54,534 nt of DNA from an uncultured Prevotellaceae bacterium (GCA_947168395.1 CAMVLT010000021.1:1-54534), one strand, 5' to 3'; shown: positions 29,840 through 40,558, numbered from the stretch's first letter. A program made the numbers and translations. The notes: a model not told the origin generated them from the letters alone.

Positions 29840-31953
29840 GCAAGTTCAATAGCAACAAGGTAATGCCGCGCTACTTTGCCATTGCAGTAGTGCTGACACT
29901 GATAGGATTTGCCATCATCGGCAAGGCCCTTTATATCATGACTGCCAAGAAACACTATTGGACTACCGTCCAAGAGCACTTGAAGCATGACTCCATCCCC
30001 GTGAAGCCCAACCGTGGCAACATACTGAGCTGCGATGGTCAGTTGATGGCAAGCAGCATTCCCGAGTACAAGATATATATGGACTTCCAGACGGGTGGTG
30101 CAGAACGTGACTCGCTGTGGCAACTGAAGCTCGACAGCATTTGCGACGGACTGCACGAGATATTCCCTGAGAAGTCGGCCGAGGAGTTCCGCCGCCACTT
30201 GGAGGAGGGACGCCTGAAAGTCAACAAGAACGGTACCGTGGGAGCACGCCACTGGCCTATCTGGAAGCGCCGCATCAACTACAACACCTTTACGGAGGTG
30301 CGCAAGCTGCCCGTGTTCAACATGGGTAAGTTCAAGAGCGGATTCCACTGGGACGAGTTCAACGCCCGCAACCGCCCCTTCGGCTCATTGGCACAGCGCA
30401 CGGTGGGCATCATGTTCGGCGAGATTGACTCTGCACGTTGCGGCATAGAACTGTCGTTCGACTCGCTGCTGCGTGGTCACAATGGTATGCAGCACCGCCA
30501 GAAGGTGCTCAACAAGGTGATGAACATCACGGAGATTCCACCTGTTGACGGTACTGACATCGTGACAACCATAGACGTGAACATGCAGGACTTGGCCGAG
30601 CGTGCCCTGATTGAGGAGATGAAGCTGCCCGAAGTGAATGCCGACTTGGGCGTGGCCATCCTGATGGAGGTTCAGACGGGCGACGTGAAGGCCATTGTCA
30701 ATATGGCTCGCGTGGGTGACGGACAGTATGCCGAAGCCATCAACTCGGCCATCAGCTACCGTTGTGAGCCTGGTTCTGTGTTCAAGGTGGCATCCTTCCT
30801 CGTGGCTTTGGATGACGGCGTCATTCCTCACGACACGAGTTTCCAAATTCCTACCGGCTGTGGCATCATGGAGATGCATGGCCGGCCGATGAAAGACCAT
30901 AACTGGCGACGTGGCGGCTATGGCACCATCAGCGTGGCCCGTACCTTGGAGGTGAGTTCCAACATCGGCACCAGCTACGTCATCGACAAGTTCTATGGCG
31001 GCCATCCTGAGAAATATGTCGAAGGACTCTACCGCGTAGGCATCGGCGAAGACCTGAAGCTGCCACTTGTGGGCTACAGAGCACCTAACATTCGTAAGGT
31101 AGACACGAAGACTACCGACCGCTCGAAATACTGGAGCAAGACGACGCTGCCCTGGATGTCGATAGGCTACGAGACACAGATAGCGCCCATCAATACGCTG
31201 GCCTTCTACAATGCCATAGCCAACGACGGCAAGATGATGCAGCCGCGATTCGTCACCAAGGTGATGAAGGACGGCGAGACCGTCCAGGAGTATCCGCCCG
31301 TTGTGCTGAAGGAACGCATAGCCAAGCCCGAGACCATCAAGATGATGCAGACCCTGCTGACGCACGTAGTCAGCCAGGGACTGGGCAAAAAAGCTGGCCC
31401 ACTGTCACGCGCCTTCAAGGTAGCGGGCAAGACGGGTACTGCCCAGATTGCCGACGAACGCGGCGGCTATCATTCGGGTATCACACGCTACTGGCTGTCG
31501 TTTGCCGGCTTCTTCCCTGCCGACAACCCCCGCTATTCGTGCATCGTCTGCCTGCGGAAGTCGGGACTGCCGGCATCGGGTGGCGGCATGAGCGGCGTGG
31601 TGTTCCGCCACATTGCCGAGGGCGTGATGGCACAGAATGTGAAGCGCCTGGTCGATGACATCCGCGACTCTACCTCGAACTTCACGCCTGAAGTAAAAGT
31701 GGGCGACGAGGGAGCTGCTACCTACGTGCTGAACCGCATCGGCACAAAGGGAACACCCGTCAAAGCCAAGAAGGTGGCACGCAATATTGTGCCCGATGTC
31801 ACAGGAATGGGTGCCCGCGATGCTGTGTATGAGCTGGAGAACCGTGGGCTGAAGGTGGTTATCCACGGACGTGGAAAGGTGAAATCGCAGAGCATTGCCG
31901 CTGGCAAGACCGCCATCCCAGGGGAACGCTGTGAACTGAATCTGGAAATCTGA
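29836..31953 (+). CDS. ftsI: Division transpeptidase FtsI (PBP3) with PASTA domain
   Basis: A 705-residue class B penicillin-binding protein that crosslinks septal peptidoglycan. It has an N-terminal membrane anchor (FAIAVVLTLIGFAIIGKALY), a pedestal domain, and the transpeptidase motifs SVFK (near residue 314), SSN (near 375) and KTGT (near 531). A single C-terminal PASTA-like domain (PDVTGMGARDAVYELENRGL) follows, as in Bacteroidetes and Gram-positive FtsI. It is a target of beta-lactams by family knowledge. Placed before murE in the usual order. Confidence 0.96.
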   Translation: MSKFNSNKVMPRYFAIAVVLTLIGFAIIGKALYIMTAKKHYWTTVQEHLKHDSIPVKPNRGNILSCDGQLMASSIPEYKIYMDFQTGGAERDSLWQLKLDSICDGLHEIFPEKSAEEFRRHLEEGRLKVNKNGTVGARHWPIWKRRINYNTFTEVRKLPVFNMGKFKSGFHWDEFNARNRPFGSLAQRTVGIMFGEIDSARCGIELSFDSLLRGHNGMQHRQKVLNKVMNITEIPPVDGTDIVTTIDVNMQDLAERALIEEMKLPEVNADLGVAILMEVQTGDVKAIVNMARVGDGQYAEAINSAISYRCEPGSVFKVASFLVALDDGVIPHDTSFQIPTGCGIMEMHGRPMKDHNWRRGGYGTISVARTLEVSSNIGTSYVIDKFYGGHPEKYVEGLYRVGIGEDLKLPLVGYRAPNIRKVDTKTTDRSKYWSKTTLPWMSIGYETQIAPINTLAFYNAIANDGKMMQPRFVTKVMKDGETVQEYPPVVLKERIAKPETIKMMQTLLTHVVSQGLGKKAGPLSRAFKVAGKTGTAQIADERGGYHSGITRYWLSFAGFFPADNPRYSCIVCLRKSGLPASGGGMSGVVFRHIAEGVMAQNVKRLVDDIRDSTSNFTPEVKVGDEGAATYVLNRIGTKGTPVKAKKVARNIVPDVTGMGARDAVYELENRGLKVVIHGRGKVKSQSIAAGKTAIPGERCELNLEI

Positions 31954-31972
31954 ACTTAGAACATGACAAGAT

Positions 31973-33424
31973 ATGAAACTGAGCGAATTACTGAAGAATG
32001 TTAAGCCTCTGTCCGTTGTAGGCGATGTGGAGACTGAGATTGGCGGTGTGAAGATTGACTCACGCCAAATCCGGCCTGGCTACCTGTTTGTGGCCATGAA
32101 GGGAACGCAGGTGGATGGCCATCAGTTCATCCAGAAAGCCGTCGAGTTGGGTGCCACGGCTGTGTTGTGCGAGGATATGCCTGCAATTCCTGCTGAGGGC
32201 GTCACATACGTGCAGGTGGCATCGACGGAGGATGCCGTAGGCCCTGTGGCAACGCTGTTCCACGGCGACCCTACGTCACACCTGAAGCTGGTCGGCGTGA
32301 CAGGTACCAACGGCAAGACGACCATCGCCACCTTATTATATAATATGTTCCGCAAGTTTGGCCATAAGTGCGGCCTGCTTTCTACAGTCTGCAACTACAT
32401 CGAGGATGAGGCTGTGCCTGCCAGTCACACTACGCCCGATGCCATCGAGCTGAACGAACTGTTGGAGCGCATGATGAAGGCAGGCTGCGAATACGTGTTC
32501 ATGGAGTGCTCCAGCCACGCCATCGCGCAGAAGCGCATCGGTGGGCTGCGGTTTGCGGGCGGCATGTTTACAAACCTGACGCGCGACCACTTGGACTACC
32601 ACAAGACGTTCGAGAACTACCGCGATGCCAAGAAGGCCTTCTTCGACGAATTGCCGAAAGACGCTTTTGCCATTACTAATGCCGACGATAAGAACGGTAT
32701 GGTGATGGTGCAAAATACCAAGGCACAGGTGAAGACCTACTCCACCCGCACAATGGCCGACTTCCGCGCCAGAATCATCGAGTGTCACTTTGAGGGCATG
32801 TACTTGGAAATCGACGGCCGAGAGGTGGGTGTGCAGTTCATCGGCAAGTTCAACGTATCGAACCTGCTCTGCGTCTATGGGGCCGCCATCATGTTAGGCA
32901 AGCAGCCCGAGGACATCCTCGTCATCTTGAGTACGCTGAAGAGTGTCAATGGTCGTCTCGACCCTATCCGTTCGCCTGAAGGCTACACCGCCGTCGTCGA
33001 CTATGCCCACACCCCCGATGCGCTGGAGAATGTGCTGAACGCTATCCATGAGGTGCTCGACGGAAAGGGGAAGGTCATTACCGTCTGTGGGGCTGGCGGC
33101 AACCGTGACAAAGGCAAGCGTCCGCTCATGGCCCAGGAGGCTGTAAAGCAGAGCGACCGAGTAATCATTACCTCCGACAACCCGCGTTTCGAGGAGCCTC
33201 AGGATATCATCAACGACATGCTGGCAGGCCTTGACCAGAAGCAGATGAAGAAGGTAATCAGTATTGTCGACCGTCGCGAGGCCATCCGCACGGCTTGTAT
33301 GATGGCCGAGAAGGGTGATGTCATCCTCATAGCCGGAAAAGGGCATGAGGACTATCAGGAAATCAAGGGCGTCAAGCATCACTTTGATGACCATGAGGTG
33401 GTGCGTGAGTGCTTTGAGTCGTAA
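31973..33424 (+). CDS. murE: UDP-MurNAc-tripeptide ligase MurE (meso-DAP type)
   Basis: A 483-residue Mur ligase that adds the third residue of the stem peptide. [17 protein letters not shown] is the ATP-binding P-loop. The motif DNPR in [10 protein letters not shown] is the mark of enzymes adding meso-diaminopimelate and not lysine. [10 protein letters not shown] is a further family signature. The stop codon lies inside a 7-bp repeat (GTAAATT) that leads to mraY. Confidence 0.97.
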   Translation: MKLSELLKNVKPLSVVGDVETEIGGVKIDSRQIRPGYLFVAMKGTQVDGHQFIQKAVELGATAVLCEDMPAIPAEGVTYVQVASTEDAVGPVATLFHGDPTSHLKLVGVTGTNGKTTIATLLYNMFRKFGHKCGLLSTVCNYIEDEAVPASHTTPDAIELNELLERMMKAGCEYVFMECSSHAIAQKRIGGLRFAGGMFTNLTRDHLDYHKTFENYRDAKKAFFDELPKDAFAITNADDKNGMVMVQNTKAQVKTYSTRTMADFRARIIECHFEGMYLEIDGREVGVQFIGKFNVSNLLCVYGAAIMLGKQPEDILVILSTLKSVNGRLDPIRSPEGYTAVVDYAHTPDALENVLNAIHEVLDGKGKVITVCGAGGNRDKGKRPLMAQEAVKQSDRVIITSDNPRFEEPQDIINDMLAGLDQKQMKKVISIVDRREAIRTACMMAEKGDVILIAGKGHEDYQEIKGVKHHFDDHEVVRECFES

Positions 33425-33450
33425 ATTGTAAATTGTCAAATCGTAAATAG
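33421..33450. repeat. GTAAATT heptamer array at the murE stop
   Basis: Units GTAAATT, GTAAATT, GTCAAATC and GTAAATA run from the murE stop codon toward mraY, so the stop is itself part of the array. Confidence 0.7.
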
Positions 33451-33454
33451 AAAG

Positions 33455-34726
33455 ATGTTATACTATCTGTTCAGATTCTTAGAGCAATACAATATCCCAG
33501 GGTCGCACATGTGGTCCTATATATCGTTCCGCTCATTGCTGACGCTGATTCTGGCGCTGATTATCTCAGCGTGGTTTGGCGAGTACTTCATCAAGTATAT
33601 GCGCCGCAAGAAGATTTACGAGACTGAACGCGACCCGCTCATCGACCCGTTTGGAGTGCAGAAGAAGGGTGTGCCCACTATGGGTGGCATCATCATCATA
33701 GTTTCCATACTGATTCCCGTCTTGCTCTTTGCCCGTATTCGCAATATCTATATCATCCTGATGCTGGCTACCACTGTCTGGCTGGGCTTCTTAGGCTTTA
33801 TGGACGACTACATCAAGATATTCCGCCAGAACAAGGAAGGACTGAAAGGCAAGTACAAGATTGTGGGCCAGGTGTCCATCGGCTTTATCGTAGGCCTGAC
33901 GCTGTGGCTAAGCCCTGATGTAGTAGTGCGCGAGAACGTCAGCGTGCAGCAACAGAACCAGGAGATTGTGGTGAAGCACAAGACGGCAGCCGTAAAGTCG
34001 CTGAAGACCACCATCCCCTTTGTGAAGAACCATAATCTGAACTATTCCGAGATGATGGGCTTCTTTGGTAAGTATAAGGTGGCTGCCGGGTGGGTACTCT
34101 TTGTCATTATCACCATTCTGGTCGTGACAGCTGTGTCCAACGGTGCCAACCTGAATGATGGCATGGATGGTATGTGTGCAGGCAATTCCGCTATTATCGG
34201 CGTGGCCATGCTGGTGCTGGCATACGTGTCAGGGCACATTGTCTATGCTGCCTACTTCGACCTGATGTATATCCCTCATGCCGAGGAACTGGTGGTGTTC
34301 CTGTCGGCTTTTATCGGGGCCATGATAGGCTTCTTGTGGTATAACGCCTTTCCCGCTCAGGTGTTTATGGGCGACACGGGGTCGCTCACCATTGGAGGCA
34401 TCATCGGTGTCTGTGCTGTCATCATCCATAAGGAACTGTTGCTGCCCATCCTCTGCGGCATTTTCTTCATCGAGAGTCTCAGTGTAATCATCCAGACACA
34501 GTGGTTCAAGCTGATGAAACGCAAGGGAAAGCGCGTACGCGTGTTTCGTGCCACCCCCATTCACGACAATTTCCGCCGTCTGGACTCTCAGCTTGACCCG
34601 ACGTCGACCTATATCCTTCGTGGCTGGCCGCAGCGCCAGTTCCACGAGTCGAAGATAACGTTTCGCTTCTGGATTATTACTATTATCCTGGCAGCGATGA
34701 CCATTATAACATTAAAGATTAGATAA
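33455..34726 (+). CDS. mraY: Phospho-MurNAc-pentapeptide transferase MraY
   Basis: A 423-residue integral membrane enzyme with about ten spans. It moves phospho-MurNAc-pentapeptide to undecaprenyl phosphate to form lipid I. FMDDYIKIFRQNKEGL is the DDxxK motif, NLNDGMDGM holds the third catalytic Asp, and RVFRATPIHDNF ends near the HxH loop. It is longer than the E. coli enzyme (about 360) because of an insert around residues 160-195 (VVRENVSVQQQNQEIVVKHK), which is usual for Bacteroidetes as far as I recall. Confidence 0.97.
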   Translation: MLYYLFRFLEQYNIPGSHMWSYISFRSLLTLILALIISAWFGEYFIKYMRRKKIYETERDPLIDPFGVQKKGVPTMGGIIIIVSILIPVLLFARIRNIYIILMLATTVWLGFLGFMDDYIKIFRQNKEGLKGKYKIVGQVSIGFIVGLTLWLSPDVVVRENVSVQQQNQEIVVKHKTAAVKSLKTTIPFVKNHNLNYSEMMGFFGKYKVAAGWVLFVIITILVVTAVSNGANLNDGMDGMCAGNSAIIGVAMLVLAYVSGHIVYAAYFDLMYIPHAEELVVFLSAFIGAMIGFLWYNAFPAQVFMGDTGSLTIGGIIGVCAVIIHKELLLPILCGIFFIESLSVIIQTQWFKLMKRKGKRVRVFRATPIHDNFRRLDSQLDPTSTYILRGWPQRQFHESKITFRFWIITIILAAMTIITLKIR

Positions 34727-34736
34727 ACAAGAAAAT

Positions 34737-36068
34737 ATGAAAAGGATTGTTGTTTTAGGAGCAGGTGAGAGCGGCGCAGGAGCTGCCGTTCTGGCCAAGA
34801 AGGAAGGATTCGATGTGTTCGTTTCGGACATGTCGAAGATTGCCGATCGCTACAAGCAGATGTTGGACGACCGCCACATTGAGTGGGAAGAAGGCCAGCA
34901 TACGGAGGAAAAGATACTGTCAGCCGACGAAATCATCAAGAGTCCTGGCATCCCCGATACGGCGCCGATGGTCAGTAAGGCCATTGCGAAAGGCATCAAG
35001 ATTATCAGCGAGATTGAGTTTGCTGGACGTTACACCGATTCCAAGATGATTTGCATCACAGGCTCTAATGGCAAGACGACCACCACTTCGCTCATCTACC
35101 ATATCTTCCGTCAGGCTGGCTACGATGCCGGACTGGCTGGCAACATTGGTCATTCGTTGGCATTACAGGTGGCCGAGGAGCCTCATAAGTATTACATCAT
35201 CGAGTTGTCGTCGTTCCAGTTGGATAATATGTACCAGTTCCGCGCCAACATAGCCATTCTGCTGAATATCACGCCTGACCATCTGGACCGCTACGACAAC
35301 TGCATGCAGAACTATACGGATGCCAAGATGCGCATCATCCAGAACCAGACGCCGCAGGATGCCTTCATCTACTGGGCCGATGACCCCATCATCTCAAAGG
35401 AGCTGAAGAAGTACGACATCAAGGCCGTGCAGTGCCCGTTCTCCGACATCAAGAAAAACGGTGTCATTGGCTACATTGAGGAAGGCCAGTATAAACTGGA
35501 ATACCCTACTCCCTTCAACATGGAGCAGGAGAGCCTGAGCCTAACGGGACGTCACAACATCTACAATTCACTGGCTGCAGGACTGGCGGCCAACATTGCT
35601 GGTATCAAGAAGGAGGAGATACGCCGCTCGTTGAGCGACTTCCCTGGCGTGGAACACCGTTTGGAGAAAGTGTGCGATGTACGTGGTGTCCACTATGTCA
35701 ACGACTCAAAGGCCACCAACGTTGATGCCTGCTGGTATGCACTGGAATCGATGAAGACCAAGGTGGTGCTCATTATTGGCGGCAAGGACAAAGGCAACGA
35801 TTATGAACCCATCAAGCCGTTGGTTCGCGAGAAGTGCTCGGCACTGGTCTATCTTGGTGCCGACAATCAGAAATTGCACGACAACTTCGACCAAATGGGT
35901 ATTCCAGTTCGCGACACCCACTCCATGAAGGAGTGTATGGAGGCCTGCTACGAGCTGGCCCAGCCTGGTGAGACGGTGCTGCTTTCGCCCTGTTGCGCGT
36001 CGTTTGACCTCTTTAAGAATATGGAGGACCGTGGTGAACAATTCAAGGAAATAGCAAGGAGTCTGTAA
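34737..36068 (+). CDS. murD: UDP-MurNAc-alanine:D-glutamate ligase MurD
   Basis: A 443-residue Mur ligase that adds D-glutamate to UDP-MurNAc-L-alanine. VLGAGESGAGAAVLAKKEG is the N-terminal Rossmann loop, GSNGKTTTTSLIYHIF the P-loop, ELSSFQLD a MurD signature, and VEHRLE and NDSKATNVDA the later ligase motifs. It starts 10 bases after mraY and its stop is followed at once by the ftsW ATG. Confidence 0.97.
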   Translation: MKRIVVLGAGESGAGAAVLAKKEGFDVFVSDMSKIADRYKQMLDDRHIEWEEGQHTEEKILSADEIIKSPGIPDTAPMVSKAIAKGIKIISEIEFAGRYTDSKMICITGSNGKTTTTSLIYHIFRQAGYDAGLAGNIGHSLALQVAEEPHKYYIIELSSFQLDNMYQFRANIAILLNITPDHLDRYDNCMQNYTDAKMRIIQNQTPQDAFIYWADDPIISKELKKYDIKAVQCPFSDIKKNGVIGYIEEGQYKLEYPTPFNMEQESLSLTGRHNIYNSLAAGLAANIAGIKKEEIRRSLSDFPGVEHRLEKVCDVRGVHYVNDSKATNVDACWYALESMKTKVVLIIGGKDKGNDYEPIKPLVREKCSALVYLGADNQKLHDNFDQMGIPVRDTHSMKECMEACYELAQPGETVLLSPCCASFDLFKNMEDRGEQFKEIARSL

Positions 36069-37310
36069 ATGAACAAGAAAATTGGCAATATCTTCAAAGG
36101 TGACAAGGTCATCTGGATGGTGTTCTTTTTCCTCTGCATGATCAGTATTGTTGAGGTCTTCTCGGCTTCGAGCAATCTGACTTACAAGAGCCAGAACTAC
36201 ATGGGACCTATCGCCTATCATACGGCAATGATTGTGATTGGTGCCATAGTGGCGGTGTTGACACTCAACGTCCCGTGCCGCTACTTCAAGCTGATGACGC
36301 CGTTCCTGCTGGCCGTCTCAGCGGTAACGCTGCTGTGGGTGCTGGTAGGAGGCGAGAGCATCAACGGTGCCAACCGTGTCATTTCGATATTTGGCTTTAC
36401 TTTCCAGCCGTCAGAGATTGCCAAGGGCACGATGGTGCTTATCACGGCACAGATTCTGAGTGCCATGCAGCGTGAGTCGGGTGCCGACCGCAAGGCCTTT
36501 AAGTATATTATGTTCATACTGCTGCCTACGACCTTCTTGATTGGTATTGAGAACCTTTCGACGGCGGCATTGCTCTTTGCCGTTGTCGTGCTGATGATGT
36601 TCATTGGCCGCGTGCCCATGTCACAGATGGGTAAGCTGGTAGGAAGCATCGCTGTGCTGGGAATCGTAGGGCTGGTATTGATTATGACGCTTGGAAGCAT
36701 GGAAGACCAGCCTACGGACGCAACGATGACCGAGACGGTCAGCAACAACGCAGACGGGGTAGACAAGACTTCCATCAAGGGTGGTGGCATCTTCCACCGT
36801 TTCACCACACAGCGTAACCGAATATTGAAATTCCTCGACCGGCGTGATGTGCCGCCCGAGGAGTATGATATCGAAGGAAACTTCCAGGTGGGCCATGCTA
36901 ACATGGCCATCGCTTCGTCGGGCATCATTGGCAAAGGGCCAGGTAACTCCATTGAGCGCGACTATCTGCCGCAGGCTTTCTCCGACTTCATCTATGCCAT
37001 CATCATCGAGGAAATGGGCATCTTTGGTGCCATCGCCGTCGTGTTCCTCTATATTGTGTTGCTTTACAGGGCAGCCCGTATTGCCACACTTTGCGAGAAC
37101 AACTTCCCGGCTTTCCTGATTATGGGACTTTCGTTGCTGCTGGTCATCCAGGCTACGTTCAACATGATGGTGGCCGTCGGGTTGGCTCCTGTCACGGGCC
37201 AGCCGTTACCGCTTATCTCGAAAGGCGGCACCAGCACAATTATTAACTGTGCCTACATCGGAGCAATCCTGAGTGTCAGCCGCTCCGCAAAAATGAAGAC
37301 TAATAAATAG
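36069..37310 (+). CDS. ftsW: Septal peptidoglycan polymerase FtsW
   Basis: A 413-residue SEDS-family glycosyltransferase with about ten spans; it polymerises lipid II with FtsI. The C-terminal signature PLISKGGTSTIINCAYIGAI and the region FQPSEIAKGTMVL are typical. A periplasmic loop of about 60 residues (PTDATMTETVSNNADGVDKT) sits near residues 215-275, the place of the large SEDS loop. No gap separates it from murD. Confidence 0.95.
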   Translation: MNKKIGNIFKGDKVIWMVFFFLCMISIVEVFSASSNLTYKSQNYMGPIAYHTAMIVIGAIVAVLTLNVPCRYFKLMTPFLLAVSAVTLLWVLVGGESINGANRVISIFGFTFQPSEIAKGTMVLITAQILSAMQRESGADRKAFKYIMFILLPTTFLIGIENLSTAALLFAVVVLMMFIGRVPMSQMGKLVGSIAVLGIVGLVLIMTLGSMEDQPTDATMTETVSNNADGVDKTSIKGGGIFHRFTTQRNRILKFLDRRDVPPEEYDIEGNFQVGHANMAIASSGIIGKGPGNSIERDYLPQAFSDFIYAIIIEEMGIFGAIAVVFLYIVLLYRAARIATLCENNFPAFLIMGLSLLLVIQATFNMMVAVGLAPVTGQPLPLISKGGTSTIINCAYIGAILSVSRSAKMKTNK

Positions 37311-37315
37311 AGAAT

Positions 37316-38431
37316 ATGAGCAAGGAGTTAAGAGTCATTGTAAGTGGTGGCGGTACGGGAGGCCACATCTTCCCGGCCGTGTCGATTGCTAACGCTGTAC
37401 GCAAGCTGCGTCCCGATGCCAGGATTTTGTTCATTGGAGCTTTGGGGCGTATGGAGATGCAGCGAGTGCCGGCCGCTGGCTATGAAATCAAGGGACTTCC
37501 TATTCGGGGGTTCTTCCGTCCGCTGTGGAAACCCGCCAATATCGGTGTGGCCATCGACTACCTGAAGAGCAAGTGGCAAGCCAAGAAACTGATACGCGAC
37601 TTTAAGCCCGACGTAGCAGTAGGAGTGGGTGGCTATGCCAGCAGCGCAGCTCTCGGCGCTGCCAACAGCTTGGGCATTCCTACCTTGATTCAGGAGCAGA
37701 ACAGCTATGCCGGACTGGCCAACAAGCGGCTGGCCTCGAAAGCACGGAAAATCTGTGTGGCTTATGAGGGTATGGAGCGCTTCTTCCCTGCCGACAAGAT
37801 TCTGCTGACGGGCAACCCCGTTCGCCAGGCTCTGCTCGACACTACGCTATCACGTGAAGATGCCGTCCGTAGTCTCGGTCTCGACCCTGATAAGAAGACT
37901 ATCCTGATAGTGGGAGGAAGCCTTGGTGCCCGCACCATCAACGAAAGCGTGCTCCAGCATCTTGACCTGGTTCAGCAAAGTGGCGTACAGTTCCTCTGGC
38001 AGACAGGCAAGTACTACTACGCCGACATACAATCTCAACTCTCAAGCCTCAAGTCTCCAATCCCGAACCTGAAGGTGACGGACTTTATTACCGATATGGG
38101 AGCCGCCTATCGTGCTGCCGACCTTGTCATCAGCCGTGCCGGAGCCAGTAGCATCAGCGAGTTTTGCCTTATTGGCAAGCCGGTTATCCTGGTACCCAGC
38201 CCCAACGTGGCAGAAGACCATCAGACCAAAAATGCCCTTGCCCTGGCTAACCGCGATGCCGCTATCTACGTTAAGGACTCCGAGGCTCCTGCCACCCTGC
38301 TGTCGTTGGCCATCGAGACGGTAGGCAACGATGCCCGGCTTCGTTCGCTGAGCGAGAACGTCCTGAAGCTTGCCTTACCCGATTCGGCAGAAATCATTGC
38401 AAAAGAAGTCATCAAATTAGCAGAAAGATAA
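37316..38431 (+). CDS. murG: Lipid II synthase MurG
   Basis: A 371-residue GT28 glycosyltransferase that adds GlcNAc to lipid I on the cytoplasmic face of the membrane. SGGGTGGHIFPAVSIANAV is the N-terminal glycine-rich loop, VGGYASSAALGAA the second, and SRAGASSISEF with LVPSPNVAEDHQTKNA the UDP-GlcNAc site. Bases 38030-38066 encode QSQLSSLKSPIPN through a degenerate run of TCTCAAGY-like octamers, possibly an in-frame expansion. The murC ATG follows the stop directly. Confidence 0.97.
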   Translation: MSKELRVIVSGGGTGGHIFPAVSIANAVRKLRPDARILFIGALGRMEMQRVPAAGYEIKGLPIRGFFRPLWKPANIGVAIDYLKSKWQAKKLIRDFKPDVAVGVGGYASSAALGAANSLGIPTLIQEQNSYAGLANKRLASKARKICVAYEGMERFFPADKILLTGNPVRQALLDTTLSREDAVRSLGLDPDKKTILIVGGSLGARTINESVLQHLDLVQQSGVQFLWQTGKYYYADIQSQLSSLKSPIPNLKVTDFITDMGAAYRAADLVISRAGASSISEFCLIGKPVILVPSPNVAEDHQTKNALALANRDAAIYVKDSEAPATLLSLAIETVGNDARLRSLSENVLKLALPDSAEIIAKEVIKLAER

Positions 38432-39805
38432 ATGGAAGCAAAAAATATCAGAGCAGTCTATTTCGTAGGTGCCGGAGGCATCGGCATGAGTGCCATTGCG
38501 CGTTACTTCATCAAGCGTGGCCTTGTTGTGGCTGGCTACGACAAGACACCCACTGAGCTGACACGCCAGTTGGAGAAAGAAGGCATGCTCATACACTATG
38601 AAGAAAACATCGACAGCATTCCTCATGCCTGCCGCCAGTCCAACTCGTGTCTTGTCATTTACACCCCCGCCATACCTGAGGAGCACCAGGAGTTGCAATG
38701 GTTCCGCGCTAATGGCTTTGAAATACAGAAGCGAGCCCAGGTGCTTGGCACGCTGACTCGCCAGATGAAGGGCCTCTGTGTGGCTGGTACGCATGGCAAG
38801 ACCACCACTTCCACCATGTGTGCACACATCATGCACCAGTCGTCGCTCGACTGCAATGCCTTCTTGGGGGGGATTTCGAAGAACTACGGCACCAACTACA
38901 TCCTCAGCGACTCTGATTACGTAGTCATCGAGGCCGACGAGTTCGACCGCTCCTTCCACTGGCTCCGCCCTTGGATGTCGGTCATCACTTCTACCGACCC
39001 CGACCACCTCGACATCTACGGTACGAAGGAAGCCTATCTTGAAAGTTTCCGCCATTATACCACGCTCATCCAGCCAGGAGGGGCACTCATCATCCACCGC
39101 GATTTGGAGATGAAAGAGAATCTGCAAGAAGGTGTGCGCCGTTACGACTATGCGCTGACTGAAGGCGACTTCCATGCCGAGAACATCCGTATTGAGAACG
39201 GGGGCATCACGTTTGACTTCGTGTCACCCATTGAGCCGGTCAAAGACATCGTGCTCGGACAGCCCATACCTATCAATATAGAAAACGGCATTGCCGCTAT
39301 GGCGATGGCACAGCTCTGCGGCTGCACAGCCGAGGAACTGCGCTACGGCATGCGTACCTATGGTGGGGTAGACCGTCGCTTCGACTTCAAGATCAAGACC
39401 AGCCAGCTGGTGTTCCTTAGCGATTATGCTCACCATCCGAAGGAAATCTATCAGAGTGCAAGGAGTATCCGTGAATTGTACAAGGACCGTCGCATCACTG
39501 CCATCTTCCAGCCGCATCTCTATACCCGTACCCGCGACTTCTACCGCGAGTTTGCAGAGGCATTGAGCCAACTGGACGAAGTGGTGCTCACTGAAATCTA
39601 TCCTGCCCGTGAACAGCCTATCGAGGGTGTCACGTCGCAGCTTATCTATGACAACTTGAAACCTGGGGTCGACAAGCATATCATCCACAAGGCTGATGTG
39701 CTTGACTACGTCCGCAGCCATGACTTCGATGTGCTCATCGTCCTCGGTGCCGGCGACCTCGACAACATGGTGCCACAGATAACCAAATTATTACAACAGA
39801 AGTAA
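38432..39805 (+). CDS. murC: UDP-MurNAc:L-alanine ligase MurC
   Basis: A 457-residue Mur ligase that starts the stem peptide by adding L-alanine. FVGAGGIGMSAIARYFIKRG is its N-terminal loop, GTHGKTTTSTMCAHIM the P-loop, EADEFDRSF and DYAHHPKEI the catalytic and C-terminal motifs. Length is typical. It runs without a gap into ftsQ. Confidence 0.97.
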   Translation: MEAKNIRAVYFVGAGGIGMSAIARYFIKRGLVVAGYDKTPTELTRQLEKEGMLIHYEENIDSIPHACRQSNSCLVIYTPAIPEEHQELQWFRANGFEIQKRAQVLGTLTRQMKGLCVAGTHGKTTTSTMCAHIMHQSSLDCNAFLGGISKNYGTNYILSDSDYVVIEADEFDRSFHWLRPWMSVITSTDPDHLDIYGTKEAYLESFRHYTTLIQPGGALIIHRDLEMKENLQEGVRRYDYALTEGDFHAENIRIENGGITFDFVSPIEPVKDIVLGQPIPINIENGIAAMAMAQLCGCTAEELRYGMRTYGGVDRRFDFKIKTSQLVFLSDYAHHPKEIYQSARSIRELYKDRRITAIFQPHLYTRTRDFYREFAEALSQLDEVVLTEIYPAREQPIEGVTSQLIYDNLKPGVDKHIIHKADVLDYVRSHDFDVLIVLGAGDLDNMVPQITKLLQQK

Positions 39806-40558
39806 ATGCAAGTAAACTGGAAACAGACCATCATCATCCTGCTGGATGTCATCATCGCCGTCTATCTGGTGCTGGCCATCACCGTGTTTAACCAACCCGA
39901 TGAGAAAGCAACGGTATGTACTGAGGTGAACATCCACATTGCCGACGGCCAGGCAAATGGCATACTGACACCCGCAGAGGTTAAGCGGCTGCTGGAAAAG
40001 GAGCGGGCCTACCCTCTGGCGCAACCCATGCAGTTTGTCAGCACCCGCCAGATGGAGGAAGTACTATGCCGGAATCCCTTCATCGCCGAGGCCGAATGCT
40101 ATAAGACGCAGAACGGCCATGTGGCCATCCAGCTGCAGCCACGAAAGCCTGTGCTTCATGTTATGACGTCGGCGGGCGAGCAGTATTACGTGGACGACCA
40201 AGGCAACATCCTGCCCCACGCACGGCTGGCCAACAGCCTGCTCGTAGCAACGGGCAACATCAGCCGTAAGTACGCCTCCAAACGGTTGGCACCTGTGGCC
40301 TTGAAGATTCTGGACGACCACTTCTGGCAGGAGCAGACCGTACAGTTGAACGTGCTCAACGACGGTACGCTGGAGCTGGTACCCCGTGTTGGCAACCACA
40401 TCGTTTACCTCGGCACCCCCACTGGTATCGACAAGAAGCTGGAGCGGCTGCGCAAGTTCTACAAATACGGGCTTAGCCATGCAGGCTGGGACCGGTACGA
40501 GCGCATCAACGTGGAATTCGACAACCAAATTATATGTAAAAAGAGAAGTAAAAGTTAA
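39806..40558 (+). CDS. ftsQ: Cell division protein FtsQ
   Basis: A 250-residue bitopic protein with a membrane span at residues 8-28 (IILLDVIIAVYLVLAITVFN) followed by a POTRA-like region (VKRLLEKERAY...PFIAEAECYKT) and a beta domain (VAIQLQPRKPVLHVMTSAGE). FtsQ links early and late division proteins through FtsB and FtsL. Weakly conserved, so the site between murC and ftsA supports the call. The last codons and stop lie in an octamer-like repeat that also gives the ftsA leader. Confidence 0.9.
   Translation: MQVNWKQTIIILLDVIIAVYLVLAITVFNQPDEKATVCTEVNIHIADGQANGILTPAEVKRLLEKERAYPLAQPMQFVSTRQMEEVLCRNPFIAEAECYKTQNGHVAIQLQPRKPVLHVMTSAGEQYYVDDQGNILPHARLANSLLVATGNISRKYASKRLAPVALKILDDHFWQEQTVQLNVLNDGTLELVPRVGNHIVYLGTPTGIDKKLERLRKFYKYGLSHAGWDRYERINVEFDNQIICKKRSKS

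Noticed and set aside
38030..38066. Octamer-like insertion in murG
   Set aside because: Period is poor and length is normal for MurG, so it may be ordinary coding sequence; kept only as a remark under murG.
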